Below are positions 24,900 to 37,616 of a DNA stretch of 64,000 bases, piece by piece (position 1 is the first letter of the stretch; the number at the start of each line of letters is the position of its first letter). The notes under the pieces were generated by a model. The model did not search any database. It was not told the DNA's origin and saw nothing but the letters and a program-made list of their open reading frames with translations. The stretch is from Tubulanus polymorphus. Lineage: Eukaryota > Nemertea > Palaeonemertea > Tubulaniformes > Tubulanidae. Made by a program: the position numbers and the translations under genes. The stretch covers positions 13,683,951 through 13,747,950 of the forward strand of contig NC_134035.1 of the NCBI RefSeq assembly GCF_964204645.1, given 5' to 3'.

Positions 24900-27800
24900 T
24901 ATTTGAGACGCGCGTGAAAAAAGTTCACAACTTTCGATTATATTAATTTGTTTCATTAGCGGAGACTATTCGGGGTATTTTTTTTAGACCGGAGCCACTT
25001 ATCGTTGATTGGTCGGATTGGCTGATCGTACCTGCGAGGCACAGGCAGGTACGATCGTGTCGACTCGGCGCCGTTATCGGATTAGATATTTGAAACACAC
25101 TGACGAAAATCCGGCAAATTCTGACTCGCGCGGATGATGATAATATCAGAGTAAAACCTAACCAAGCGAATATAGCCTCGTCGACAGTATTAACTAACCC
25201 GTAATCTACCAACAGCGACCACTGTATCTGATAAATAAATTTGTCACACCCGTTTTAAAAAAGAAACTAACCGCCTAAAATCATCTCTCTCTGAAATCCG
25301 CGCGCGCATTCCAACAATGAATCTCCCGTAATTACCGACCAATCGGAATTGAGTACTTGCTCGCTATGACGACGCGTTTGTATGTGGGAGAGACGAAGCG
25401 CCAAAATAACATACGACGAAAATATGTTGCGGGCGAAATTAAGATGTAGTTAGTAAGGGATTTTTTACGGTTGTTAGACACAGGGGTGTGCGATACAAGG
25501 GGAGAAGAGAGAGGAGAGAGGAGTCTTCTCTTCATTTTCTCGATTTTTCTAGTTATTAGCCGTGAAGTGTATAAGAAGCTTATATCGGACGAGACGACAG
25601 CAGACGACAGTAGTAGAATCCAGTAGCTGTTTGTATGACTCCCGGAGAATACGATGAAACCAATGTGGCGAAATGAATCTTCCTAAAATCCTCTCCGCTC
25701 TTACACGATGTCATCCATCGTTTAATTTCGGTAAAAGCATCATCATCATTATCGCGCGATATCGCTACCGATGTGGAGACGGTTTCGACGTTCCCCTGAA
25801 ACCCAACGTCGGGTTGTACTTTCAAAAACATGCTAAACTCACACAACTGTGGAACTGGATCCACAGTCAAATAACCCACACAACTGTGGAACTGGATCCA
25901 CAGTCAAATCAAAAACTGTGGATCAAAGTCACCAAACAAAGTTATCTAAAGTAAGCTTTATCGGCAAAGCTATTTACAGGCACCGTACGACCACAGTTCG
26001 GTCACATAAATCGGGGTTCGAACCAGGTCGGTTGTACTGATTAACCGCACGATTAACGGCGAGCAGCACGGACTGACACGTGACGTCACAATACAGGAAA
26101 TCGTTCGATTCGTGAACCATTAACTACCTAATGAACCGACGGACAGACGACACTAGATCTCGAGTGGACGAGATAGCTTTAAAACACACCACACCGCGCT
26201 TATTGTTAAAGATGACCAGAAAACAAAGACTGACTCGATTTATAATCTTGTATAATGTGTATTAATGAGACTCACTCGTTAACTGGGGGTGATTTACCAT
26301 TTTCTGATTTGATGCTCCAGCTAATCTCAACATTCTCTCTACTTTACTCTGGTTATCCATGTAGAATAATCGAGCGTGATCCTTGGGTCGAAATCTTAGG
26401 GGTCAAGTTGGGCAGGATCCAGACCGTTTTAATAGTACAGATAGTTCAAGGGGTTGAGATATCGGGTACCTTTTTGTCCACTGTCACACTTTCCCGCGAC
26501 AATCATCAACAAAATTACACTATAAACTATAAGTATCGTCTTCTATTGTTATATCAAATAAGTCTTAAAAAAAGATTGATAAATCAACTGCTAAGTACAC
26601 GGCACATTTTAGGGATGACAGTTATGCTTTGACAAAATATGTTCATGTGTTAGTGGGTTAGTATGCATAGTATGTTAGTAGGCCGTTTGAATTTCGTAGC
26701 ACTATATCCTAGTGAACTTCTGGAATACTGAATATCCCTTTTAAACATATTGAAGTATTTCATATTAATCAATTTCAGACATAAACATTTCGGACTCCAT
26801 TTTTCAGTTCAAACGTGCATGGATTTTATATCATCATGGTCATTGAATGACTTCTACGTGATATATTTGATCCAGATATCAGCACTATACTGAACCGTAT
26901 GGTACGCTCTAAAAGCCTGCTGAGCTGAAATAAAAAAAGACCCCTAAGCATCGCGGCAAGTGCTCCGAATAGTGCAGTACCAGCAGCGCAGTCAGCAGCG
27001 GCCCACCAATTCTACCCGAGGCACTTAAAGAATCTGTCATCCAGCAATTCCTACGATTCTCTTTAATCAAAGCACTTTAGTATTGAGAGCCGATTTAACA
27101 ATACGTCGGACGATCGAAAATGGAAGGTTGTCTTTAGACGCATCGATACAGAGATTTGAAAGACTACACGATCTATTGTTATATGATTGGTTTGAGTTGA
27201 AGAGGTCCACACTACTAATACTACTACTGCTGCTGCTGCTGCTGCTACTGGTACCGACTCCGACCCGAGCTCATCCACTCTCCCAATACATCTGTTCACT
27301 ATCGGCGCAATAAACGGTACCCTATTGTTCAAACCAATCTCAGAAAAAATCTTTAATCATCTCCGCAGTTTGAAGAAAGTCATTTCGTTTCTCTCGCTCC
27401 GGTCCGGGGTCCGGTGCCTATTAGTTCATTAATTACTCGACAGGGGGCGCATTTACACGTAATCGACTGCGCGTACTAGTTCTGTATAATAGTCTGTTCT
27501 GAAATAAACGGCGCAACCTGTTTCATACAGACGATTAATGACGACTTCAAACGAAGAAATGGGAACCGGTTATCCCACCAGGTGGCGTGCGCGACAATAG
27601 GAGATATCTCTGATCAAAACAAAGATTCACTGACAATTGGAAATTAGACAACTCCTTTGAATCGACATTCTCGTCAACAGGGGGCGTGATCATCGACAAA
27701 TCTCAATAATAGAATTTTAGAATCTATGAATCCGGCATTGATACCTGACTCTACACTAGCGACACCTAGTGGTGGTTCCTCACTAGCCACGAGTGCAATC

Positions 27801-28735
27801 CTCCGAGTCCTACGACCAGCAACCAGCGCCCCTGACGGATCCCCACTTGCCACAAGTGGAATCCTCTATTGTTACAGTAATCGATGTCCTTCTGGACACT
27901 AGCGACACCTGGTGGATCCTTATTTTCTACAGTAGGCTCTGGTTCACTGGTCACGATAGTTGAAATCCAAAAAGCGCACCTAGCGGATCCTCACTTGCCA
28001 GAGTAACTCGTTCCGAATAATAGTCAAAGTTTGATATTATGAATGAATAAAACTCGATATTTCTGAGATGAGTCGATATATGAACCAGCAGTGGCAGGTG
28101 ACCTGCAGAGCGCAATATATGTAGTTCACTAGGCGACCTGCAGAGAGCGCTGTAAGTCTCGTTAATTATACCGGAAATTTAATTTCATACACCAGTGTAA
28201 CCTCTTCTCTGATACTCCTGGAGTATTTATTAATCCGTTACTCTTCGTCGCCGTAAAAAGCAAAAAAATCGTTTAGAGTAATGGTTACTCCCGGTGTGCG
28301 CCCGGTGTGCGCCCGGTGTGCGCGCGACAGGGTCTTCTGTTTGAAACTATAGACGGACAAGACGGAAATCTCTTTTCTTTCGGTTGAAGATGAATCGATA
28401 ATGATTAATCATATCATTTCTTATTTATAAAGATTTCGTTAATTAGAAAATATCGTATTAATGCAGGAATAAATTCGATATCGCAGACACTAATATTATT
28501 AGCCTACAATAGATTTATATAATTAGAGGTTTTTTATATAGAGTGGATACGGATTAATGAGAAAACGACTTCAACAAAGTTTCACTGTATCTAACTGTTG
28601 GTATACTGTATCTAGCTTATAAAAGCAGGGGGCTGGGCCCAGTTCCTTGCTGCTTAGCTTCTAAAGCAAGATCATTGAAAATCTGGGTCCAGTTCCTTGT
28701 GATCGCGTTGATTCGTTATAAATTATGGTATCTAC
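24900..28735. other. No gene seen
   Basis: Mixed sequence with a CTG run near 27226, scattered GCGACACCTAGTGG-type motifs at 27755-27990, and a triple CCCGGTGTGCG at about 28290. An inverted GTACCTGCC / GGCAGGTAC hairpin lies at 25029-25050. Confidence 0.5.
25848..25922. repeat. ACTGTGGAACTGG minisatellite (two units)
   Basis: Two units of CACAACTGTGGAACTGGATC followed by CACAGTCAAAT. Confidence 0.7.
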
Positions 28736-28739
28736 CTCA

Positions 28740-28874
28740 GGGCCAGTTGCTCAAAATTTGGTTAAAGATAACCAGCAAAATGATAACTGGCGGATAAATA
28801 GCATAGTAGCAATGAGCTTAATAGTCACTATAGTCAACTATCCACTGGTTAACTGTAACTAACAACTGCAGCCC
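28740..28874. mobile_element. Second copy of the GGGGCTGCAG MITE-like family
   Basis: It shares AACTGGCGGATAAAT-like and CCACTGGTTAACTGTA-like interior blocks and the CAACTGCAGCCC right end with the copy at 51711-51843. The left end is less well kept. Confidence 0.5.
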
Positions 28875-29199
28875 TTGTTTTACTATACTATCGGCTTATA
28901 TTCGCCCAATGTTATACATTCCTGTAATTTGCAAAGTCTGTTGAGATACTTTACGTAAATAAATACTATGACAATTTGTTATTATCATTTCTATCTTAAC
29001 GCGCGCGACTTTAGAATTTTTTCGAACAATCATCTATCAGAGTCCAGGGTCAAATGATCATTTCAGAGCAAGCGTGTGGGTTCCCCTACTGCTAATTATA
29101 GGGCATTTTCCTCTATTAAGTTAATCATAGATTCGAACAATTGAATTTCCTTTTATTTAAACAATAACGTATAAACCGGTAGTTAAAATTATCGATTAT

Positions 29200-29560
29200 T
29201 CAACTGACTAATTACGCGCGCGAGCACCACGTGACGTCTCGACGCCTTGCGCGTCAGAACGAAGCCGCTTTTTAGACAACATTTTGTCAACAATCGACGT
29301 TTCATTCAGCGTCGTTCACGTTTCGTTTTTAGGATCGATTGACGTCGTTTCCGGTCGCACATGCGCGTTGCGCGTCGCGGCGGAAGTATTTTCGTCACGT
29401 GACGACGAATCGCCCGTGTTCGCACTTCCGGTCGACGATTTGGGCAGACGGCGGGTGCCGTAAACCGGTCGCGATACTGGCGAGGTCGGTATCGATTAGA
29501 ATCGCCGGGGCACTAATCATAATTGGTCTTGTTGTCGCGACCTGTCGACACGATGTCGAC
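29200..29560. promoter_or_regulatory. CpG-rich stretch with ETS-like motifs
   Basis: It is dense in CpG compared with its flanks and contains TTTCCGGTC, CACTTCCGG and CACGTGACG. This could be a promoter or an unmethylated island. No exon was recognised beside it. Confidence 0.22.
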
Positions 29561-30124
29561 ACGATGTCGACATATTTCTTTTATTTCGTAACAATAAGAT
29601 CATAATTAATCGAAGATATTTCAATCAGTGAATTGTTGCCCTGTCTGCGGGGTACCGTACAGGGCGCGTGCTCGCGTGGACCGATCGATAAGTCGGGTCT
29701 CCGGTAACAATCGGGTACGTAGGGAATCCCTGTAAGTCAATGCGCAGCCGCATCGAGCTTCTGTCACACCTGGATCGAGAAGACTTTTTAATGCGAACAG
29801 ATATCTAATTAATGATCACGGACGCTGAGGTTGATGATACGATGAAGACAATGTTGATTTCCGCCCGTCCGTCCGTAACCACGTGACGGTCAGAATAATT
29901 CCACACATGGTGGAACAGGCCGTTAAATATCCCTGGGAAACAGACACAGAAAAAAGAGAGACTATACTCAGGACCGAGCTCCACAGTTTTGGACGCGGGT
30001 GTTTCTGAAACCAGAATCTAAGGTCGAATTAACCCACAAATATAGAAATATATTTTCAAAGATATATAATATCTGATTTTGATGCTTTCTTACTGGGGCT
30101 CGATACTGATCTGGTTGATTTTCT

Positions 30125-30585
30125 GGTCCCTGGGTCTTGGTCTGGTGCTGCTGGTGCTGCTGATGGGTCTGGTGCCGATACTGGCGGCTGCCGCTGGTGC
30201 GGGTGGTGCAGGTGGTAGAACTGGTGCCGGTGCTGGTGCTGCTTGTGCTGGTGCCGATACTGGCGGCTGCCGCTGGTGCTGGTGATGGTGCTGGTGGTGC
30301 TGGTGGTGCCGGTGCTGGTGCTGCTTGTGCTGGTGCCGATACTGGCGGCTGCCGCTGGTGCTGGTGATGGTGCTGGTGGTGCTGGTGGTGCCGGTGCTGA
30401 TGGTGCTGGTGCTGCTGGTGCTGGTTCCGATACTGGCGGCTGCCGCTGGTGCCGGTGATGGTGCTGGTGGTGCTGGTGCTGCTGATGGTGTTGGTGGTGA
30501 TGATGCTGGTGCTGGTGCTGCTGGTGCCGGTGCTGGTGCTGCTGGTGCCGGTGCTGGCGGCTGCCGCTGGTGCTGTTACTGGTGA
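30125..30585. repeat. GCTGGTGCTGGTGCC minisatellite
   Basis: Units of CTGGTGCTGGTGCTGCT with an embedded CCGATACTGGCGGCTGCCGC repeated about six times. Several long open frames of Gly/Ala or Leu/Val are by-products. Confidence 0.9.
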
Positions 30586-31019
30586 ATTAGGCAGGGTAGA
30601 CTTGTTTTAGGACGGAACTGATTGGAACTGACTCGTAAAAACAAACGAGAGATAAATGATAATGATATGGCTTCAGTTGAATTCTAGTGAAGCGAGGCGA
30701 ATGAACGCTGAACCCGAGACTAATGAGTCTTAATACACGAGGATATCATAAACCAATAACTATACACAAGACTGAACCAGCGAATCAGTCAACCAGTTAT
30801 TCCCCTTATCGGTCCCGGCTCTCCAGATTAGATCAATGAAAATATCCATCCCAGTTTTATTCATAAACGATTTTTCATTTTTGACAATTGGAATCATCTG
30901 AACGCAAAGATCAATTACGTGATCACGATTGAGAAATAAAATAAACATATAAACTTAAAACGTAAAAAAATTCTAAAGTATCGTGTGATATGTTGTACGT
31001 CGACATTGTGGGGGTAAAC

Positions 31020-31225
31020 ACGTACTCAAAGCGCACCCTGGTGTAGTGAAAATACACTATAGGTCGTAAAGCGCCCTCCGCTGGCTTAAAGAAGGAACAC
31101 CGTCACATTTTAAGTCGTAAAGTGCCCCCTGGTGTAGATAACAAACACTAGGTTATGAAGTGCCCCCTGGCGTAGAGAACAAATACTAGGTTATGAAGTG
31201 CCCCCTGGCGTAGAGAACAAACATT
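31020..31225. repeat. Minisatellite with CCCCCTGG(T/C)G motif
   Basis: Four to five units of about 45-50 bp: AAGTGCCCCCTGGCGTAGAG, AACAAATACTAGGTTATG. The GCCCCCTGGTG core also occurs singly elsewhere, for example near 52890 and 60510. Confidence 0.75.
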
Positions 31226-32528
31226 ATATAGACTGGTGATGTAAATGATTAGCTGCGCTCGCTCGCAATGATTTACTTATATAACAAGTGTATGCAGATT
31301 ACTGCGCCCATCGAATCGTGAAGCGGCTAAATTGAAATATTGCGCGTTAGTAAATAGTTCTTCTCAATCGGAAATCATCATTTCTCTTGAGTCGAAAGAA
31401 TTGTTGGGTGTGTTTTTGATGGCGTCGCCGCTTACACCATAGTAACATCAAGAGTGGTACTCAATCATGGCCAAAGTCTTAGGATGGATGATTTCTACCC
31501 GGTGCGCCCGACGGGTTTCGTCAATTCACCATGAAATTACTGATTTCCGTTTGACATAACGAATTCGGCAGCTGTGAAAATCAAGCAGTCAATCTGTTGT
31601 GGACCGAATCACGCGCACTAATCTGAGATTTACTGCCGACTCATGCGCAGTCGACTGTATTAGTAGAACCAGTCAGAATTAGATTGAATTCTATCGGTGA
31701 GATGCGCGCGCATCATCGTCAGCGACAAGATCGACTTTACCGTGAAATAATTGCCTAAACTTGTAAGGGTTCTTTGGATGGTTCTGTAGCAGGGTTCTCC
31801 CGGGGAGAGACCGGTGCGGTATGCGGGTAGAATCGATAACGCGACGCTCCGATATTTAAAAGGCTTCCTATTTTTTGAAGTTCGAATCTAACGATCGTTA
31901 ACGGTTCTAATTATTGTAACGTCGGTTTTGTTTCCCGGTCGTTAGATCCGGGTACTTGATCATTTCGCGCCGTGACGACTCGGCCGTGTCACGTGATCAT
32001 TCTGTACCGTTGACCATTTGTGAAATTGGATATCTTTCGGTTGACGAGGGGGAGGCAAGAGTCTGTGCAAAATTAGCTAACTTTCTGGAAACGAACGTGA
32101 TTGCGCAGTCAGAATCGGGGGCAACCGCTGGAAAAAATCTTCCAGACGGCCGCACTCCATAAAATTGTCATTTATACGGTATTCTAGATCGATATTTGCA
32201 GCCGGTGATTGGTTGTCGAAGTAACGGAAACCTTTATAAGTATCGCGGTATAGACGTGATCAGCGCCGAGTTGTGCGCCGTCTGCTAGACTGAACCAGAA
32301 TAAAGCTATAGCACGTATTTTACGGGCCGATGGTCGCTTCATCTTATAATTAGTAATTTGTCATGATCAGAACCGACTGTTAGTGATGGCTGCTGCTGCT
32401 GCTGCTGCTGCTGCTACTACTGCTGCTGCTGCAACAAAAATGATTATAATATTCACGGCCCCAAAATATCGAATAATTTAGCGCTGGTGAAATCAGTGAG
32501 GTGAGAGGGGTGTGACTGCACCAGCAGC

Positions 32529-32574
<46 letters not shown>

Positions 32575-33770
32575 CTACCAGCAATGAGCAGCAGCTTTGT
32601 TTCTTCTTAAATGATATGAATGGCCCTTTCGAAGGAACAAGAATTATATACATCCAACCTTTGGGACAGACACAAGATATATGGGAGGGGGTGAGAAGTG
32701 ATGGAGGCAAGGAGGGAATGAGGAGGGAGGCCAGAAGTGAGGGAGACAAGGAGGGAAGGGGTAATTTATAATAATAGCGAATATATTTCCAGTTATAGAA
32801 CGATTGATCGATTTCGCTGATTCATATAAGTCATAGGTCATATAAGTCAAGCCAACAGTAGAAATCAACAAATTATGAATAAAAGATTTACACAGATCAA
32901 TGCGTTTTTACAAATTATTCGACTCTCTACCGAAAATCTCATTAGTTGAGATCTCAATCTCGTTTTGAGAGTTGATAAATGATAAATCGCAGCGCATCAG
33001 GCTCCACACGAGATGCGCAAGTCGCAAGGGCTGTTTGATCCTTTATTGAAAATCACAGATAGTGTTTTGAGATAACCTGTGTCACGTGTGTTACACTCAG
33101 CCTCGCCGGGCAGACGACTCCACGTGCTATTCAGACAGTAACGGCAATATTTTTCCGCGTTACGGACGAACGCTCTGTTCATCTGCTGGGAGAACGCCCA
33201 GACCCTCGGCGGACTAGTGAATTCAACCAGCCGCGTCGCCAAAAACAATCGGGTTGTTCTTGCGTCAATACGGCGTATCGGAACATCGCCGAGTTTACTA
33301 CGAAACGGACAATAGTTTAAACGCGTTTTCATTGAATATTTTACCAGTTGAACGGTCACATTTTGAACGGACCAATGATAGCCTTTGTAACAACGCCGCG
33401 ACGTGTGACAAACAGGCGAAAGCTTTACGAATTACTAATAGATGTTTTACCGGCAGATAATTCCATCCTACTTCAATAAATCTCCTCTCGAGGATGAAAA
33501 CATTCGCGCGCGCGCAGTGCCGGTGGAAATTAATTACACCTCCGGCAGTTCCTTGATAGAAAATGATCTCTCAACTTATTAAACATCTTGACGAACATAA
33601 CTAAACTCCACAGTCCCACAGTGTGTCCGAGTTAACGACATGCTCCGTGCCGTAAAGCGGTCGACAACAATACCCGTTCTCTATATCCCAGCAACAGCAA
33701 TACAATGATTCTAATATACAATATTTTTTATTCGCATCTTAGAAATGATAACTGCAAAAATTATGCTCTG
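31226..33770. other. No clear gene
   Basis: It contains CTG/CAG runs and a TATA-like CTTTATAAGTA (near 32235) with an inverted CCAAT upstream. Coding-like but unsupported frames lie at 31956-32162 (+) and 33200-33462 (+), overlapped by an open minus-strand frame. Confidence 0.4.
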
Positions 33771-33774
33771 ATCT

Positions 33775-34162
33775 CCTCTTCACTCCCTTCTTTTCTCTCC
33801 TCTCTCTTCCGCTCCCCTCTCTCTCCATCCCCTCTCTCTTTCTCAATCTCTCTCTCATCCCCCTCTCTCCCTCTCTCACTCTCTCCTCTGTCACTATTTC
33901 ATTCTCCCAACTCTCTCCCATCCTCCTCTCTCCCAGCCGCTTTTCTCCATCTACCTTTCTTCTCTCTCCTCTCCCACTCTCTTTCGTTCTCTCAATCTCT
34001 CTCCCATCCCCCTCTCTCCCTCTCTCACTCTCTCCTCTCTCACTCTTTCGTTCTCTCCCCCTCTCCCCTCTCCCAGCCTCCTCTCTCCCTCTACCTCTCC
34101 TCTCTCCCACTCTCTTCCGTTCTCCCCATCTCTCTCCCATCCCCCTCTTCCCCTCTCTGAGC
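33775..34162. repeat. CT-rich tract with longer units
   Basis: Polypyrimidine with imperfect repeats of about 70-130 bp containing TCTCTCCCATCCCCCTCTC, so partly a minisatellite. Confidence 0.85.
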
Positions 34163-34854
34163 CCGCGGGACCCAATTCTTCTAACGCGCGCTGTTATAAA
34201 TGAAACGAATTGTGGAAATCGTTGAAGCTGAAATTTTGCCATATTCCAGTCGACAGCCGCAGTCGATTAGAACACGTTACCGATCGTATCAGCAAAATGC
34301 TTTGAACTCACGAAATCTCATACACCAGGTTCACAGTGAATCAATTCAATATTCGATATTTCAATATTTCACAAATTATGTTTGCGCGCAGGGACTGAAG
34401 CGGCAGCGGCGGCGGTGTACACAGATTCCACGTGATCGGTCGCTGTGAAAATTGAATGAAATTCATGTTTAATTTGCCGTTAATTTCGTATATCAGATTG
34501 AATGAATCTGTGTTTGCTGGTGCTGCTGCTACTACTGGCCTGTCTGGCTGTTACCGAAATCCTCTGTCGAATTGCTATTTATTCAGTTTCTGGCTTGAAA
34601 TGATTGACAATTCCTCCGAATATTTCAGTATCTGCAGATGCGAAGCCAGGATTTTTAAAAGTTATAGAGGCATCTGAACAGGCAGAAGCAATTCGGACTC
34701 TTTTATTTTCAATGTGCAGGAATTTTATAATCACTTATACAACCGGGCCACCCGGTCTCGTGCGTATTGCTAAATCTGTCCTTTTCAAATTAAGTGCCCA
34801 TAAAGACCCAGAGAATCCTAGATCCGCCCTTGGTGTATATGTATAGGAGGGCAG

Positions 34855-34944
34855 AGGGGGGGGGGGAGATGGTAGACTCGGGCTGGTCTGAATCTCTCGC
34901 TCACTGAGAGAGGTGAAGGGGGGGGTTACACTCGGGCTGGTCTG

Positions 34945-34982
<38 letters not shown>

Positions 34983-35126
34983 AGAGAGGTGAAGGGGGGG
35001 GGGGGTAGACTCGGGCTGGTCTGAATCTCTCTCACTGAGAGAGATGAAGGGGGGTAGACTCGGGCTGGTCTGAATCTCTCGCTCACTGAGAGAGGTGAAG
35101 GGGGGGGTTACACTCGGGCTGGTCTG

Positions 35127-35166
<40 letters not shown>

Positions 35167-35254
35167 AGAGAGGTGAAGGGGGGGGGTAGACTCGGGCTGG
35201 TCTGAATCTCTCTCACTGAGAGAGATGAAGGGGGGTTACACTCGGGCTGGTCTG

Positions 35255-35294
<40 letters not shown>

Positions 35295-35597
35295 AGAGAG
35301 ATGAAGGGGGGTAGACTCGGGCTGGTCTGAATCTCTCTCACTGAGAGAGATGAAGGGGGGTAGACTCGGGCTGGTCTGAATCTCTCGCTCACTGAGAGAG
35401 GTGGAGGGGGGTTACACTCGGGCTGGTCTGAATCTCTCTCTCTCTCTCTCTCTCTCACTGAGAGAGGTGGAAGGGGGTTAGACTCGGGCTGGTCTGAATC
35501 TCTCTCACTGAGAGAGATGAAGGGGGGTAGACTCGGGCTGGTCTGAATCTCTCGCTCACTGAGAGAGGTGGAGGGGGGTTACACTCGGGCTGGTCTG

Positions 35598-35643
<46 letters not shown>

Positions 35644-35779
35644 AGAGAGGTGGAAGGGGGTAGACTCGGGCTGGTCTGAATCTCTCTCACTGAGAGAGAT
35701 GAAGGGGGGTAGACTCGGGCTGGTCTGAATCTCTCGCTCACTGAGAGAGGTGGAGGGGGGTTACACTCGGGCTGGTCTG

Positions 35780-35821
<42 letters not shown>

Positions 35822-35958
35822 AGAGAGGTGGAAGGGGGTTAGACTCGGGCTGGTCTGAATCTCTCTCACTGAGAGAGATGAAGGGGGGTAGACTCGGGCT
35901 GGTCTGAATCTCTCGCTCACTGAGAGAGGTGGAGGGGGGTTACACTCGGGCTGGTCTG

Positions 35959-36006
<48 letters not shown>

Positions 36007-36110
36007 AGAGAGGTGAAGGGGGGTTACATTCGGGCTGGTCTGAATCTCTCTCACTGAGAGAGATGAAGGGGGGTAGACTCGGGCTGGTCTGAATCTCTCT
36101 CTGTGATGGT
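34855..36110. repeat. Complex array with CTCTCTCACTGAGAGAG palindromes
   Basis: About 21 units, each with ACTCGGGCTGGTCTGAATCT, a (CT)n run of variable length, the palindrome CTCTCTCACTGAGAGAG, and a G run. Long and short (CT)n units alternate, giving a higher-order period. Confidence 0.9.
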
Positions 36111-36279
36111 GAATGCGAGAAGAGTCGGTTGTATAGAGAGAGGAGAGGAGCCTGCGGCAACCAGGGGAACGTAAACAGACATCTTTCTCGTTGACTGGAT
36201 GCTGCAATTTTCGCGGTGTTTGAAGTCGGTGAGATTTAATGGTTTCCAACACTAATCAGCGGAAAATACAATCAGAACA

Positions 36280-36640
36280 GACACAACACCATCAGAGTCT
36301 CCTCCGTACCGCTGCGTCGAGGGGGGTACAGGGACACGGGACGAGAGAGGGAAGGAGAGAGGAGAGAGGGAGAGGGAGGAGGAGACACCATCAGAGTCTC
36401 CTCCATAGCACTGCGTCGAGGGGGGTACAGGGACACGGGACGAGAGAGGGAAGGAGAGATGAGAGAGGGAGAGGGAGGAGGAGACACCATCAGAGTCTCC
36501 TCCATACCGCTACGTCGAGGGGGGTACTGGGACACGGGACGAGAGAGAGGGCAGGAAAGAGGGAGAGAGAGGAGGAGAGAGAGGAGGAGAGGAGAGAGGG
36601 AGACACCATCAGAGTCTCCTCCATACCGCTGCACGGGAGA
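36280..36640. repeat. Minisatellite of about 115 bp, four units
   Basis: Each unit has CACCATCAGAGTCTCCTCCA, TACCGCTGCGTCGAGGGGGG, GGGACACGGGACGAGAGAG and a GA-rich tail. Confidence 0.85.
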
Positions 36641-37059
36641 GGGTAAACCCGGGACTAGAAATGTAGGGAGAGAGACGGAGAGAAGAGATGGCGCTGTGCA
36701 CTGGTTCCATTGTCTGACAATCAGTAGGAAGTTGATATAATACAAATATATTTTATTTTCAGTCAAATTTAGTGGAAAATAGATTTTATGGTCGGATCAT
36801 TTAACCGGAAATATTTCATCTAAATAGTTCTATTGTTTGGAGAACGCGAGGACATCATCGCCACAGTCTAGTTCAGTCTATCGGATGTATTTATATGAAA
36901 ACGTGTTTGCGATTGTATACATTTTTCACAGCATGATTTAATGTCGATTTCGTGTTGAGTTCGATCAACTGAAAACAGTTAAATCTACCGTGAAAATAAG
37001 TTGTATTTAAATCACGGCTGTTCGCTATGTCCATTAGGATAACAATGCATCATCTCTTT

Positions 37060-37555
37060 ACATCTCTATCTCCCTCTCTCTCTCTCCCTCACTCTCCTCT
37101 CTCCGCTCTCTCCCTTTCTCATTTCACCTCTCTCCTCTCCCCTCTCACCCCATCTCCCCTCCTCTCTCCTCCCTCTCTCCCTTCTCTCCTCACTCCTCCC
37201 TTCTCTCCTCTCTCCTCTCTCTCCTCTCTCTCCTCTCTCTCCTCTCTCCTCTCTCCTCTCTCCTCTCTCCTCTCTCCTCTCTCCTCTCTCCTCTCTCCTC
37301 TCTCCTCTCTCCTCTCTCCTCTCTCCTCTCTCTCCTCTCTCCTCTCTCCTCTCTCCTCTCTCCTCTCTCCTCTCTCCTCTCTCCTCTCTCCTCGCTCCTC
37401 TCTCTTCTATCCCTCTCCTCTCCCCTCTCTCCCTTCTCTCCCCTCTCCTCTCTCCCCTTTTTTTCATTTCCTACCTCTTTCCTTCCTCCCTCTCCCCACT
37501 CTCCCCATCTCCCCCTCTCTCCCCCCTCTCTCCCTCTCTCCTCTTTCTCTCATTT
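37060..37555. repeat. CT-rich tract, CTCTCCT units
   Basis: A core of perfect CTCTCCT repeats (about 37200-37395) inside a longer irregular polypyrimidine stretch. Confidence 0.95.
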
Positions 37556-37616
37556 CGAGTTTGATACTTTTTCAATTTTTCTATCTATAATTCAATTAAC
37601 CTAAATACATTGACAT

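Noticed and set aside
30079-30585. Gly/Ala- or Val/Leu-rich frames
   Set aside because: Generated by the GCTGGTGCTGGTGCC minisatellite; no flanking gene structure.
34735-36252. Chain of minus-strand frames rich in RERERE and SLSER
   Set aside because: Generated by the (CT)n palindrome array.
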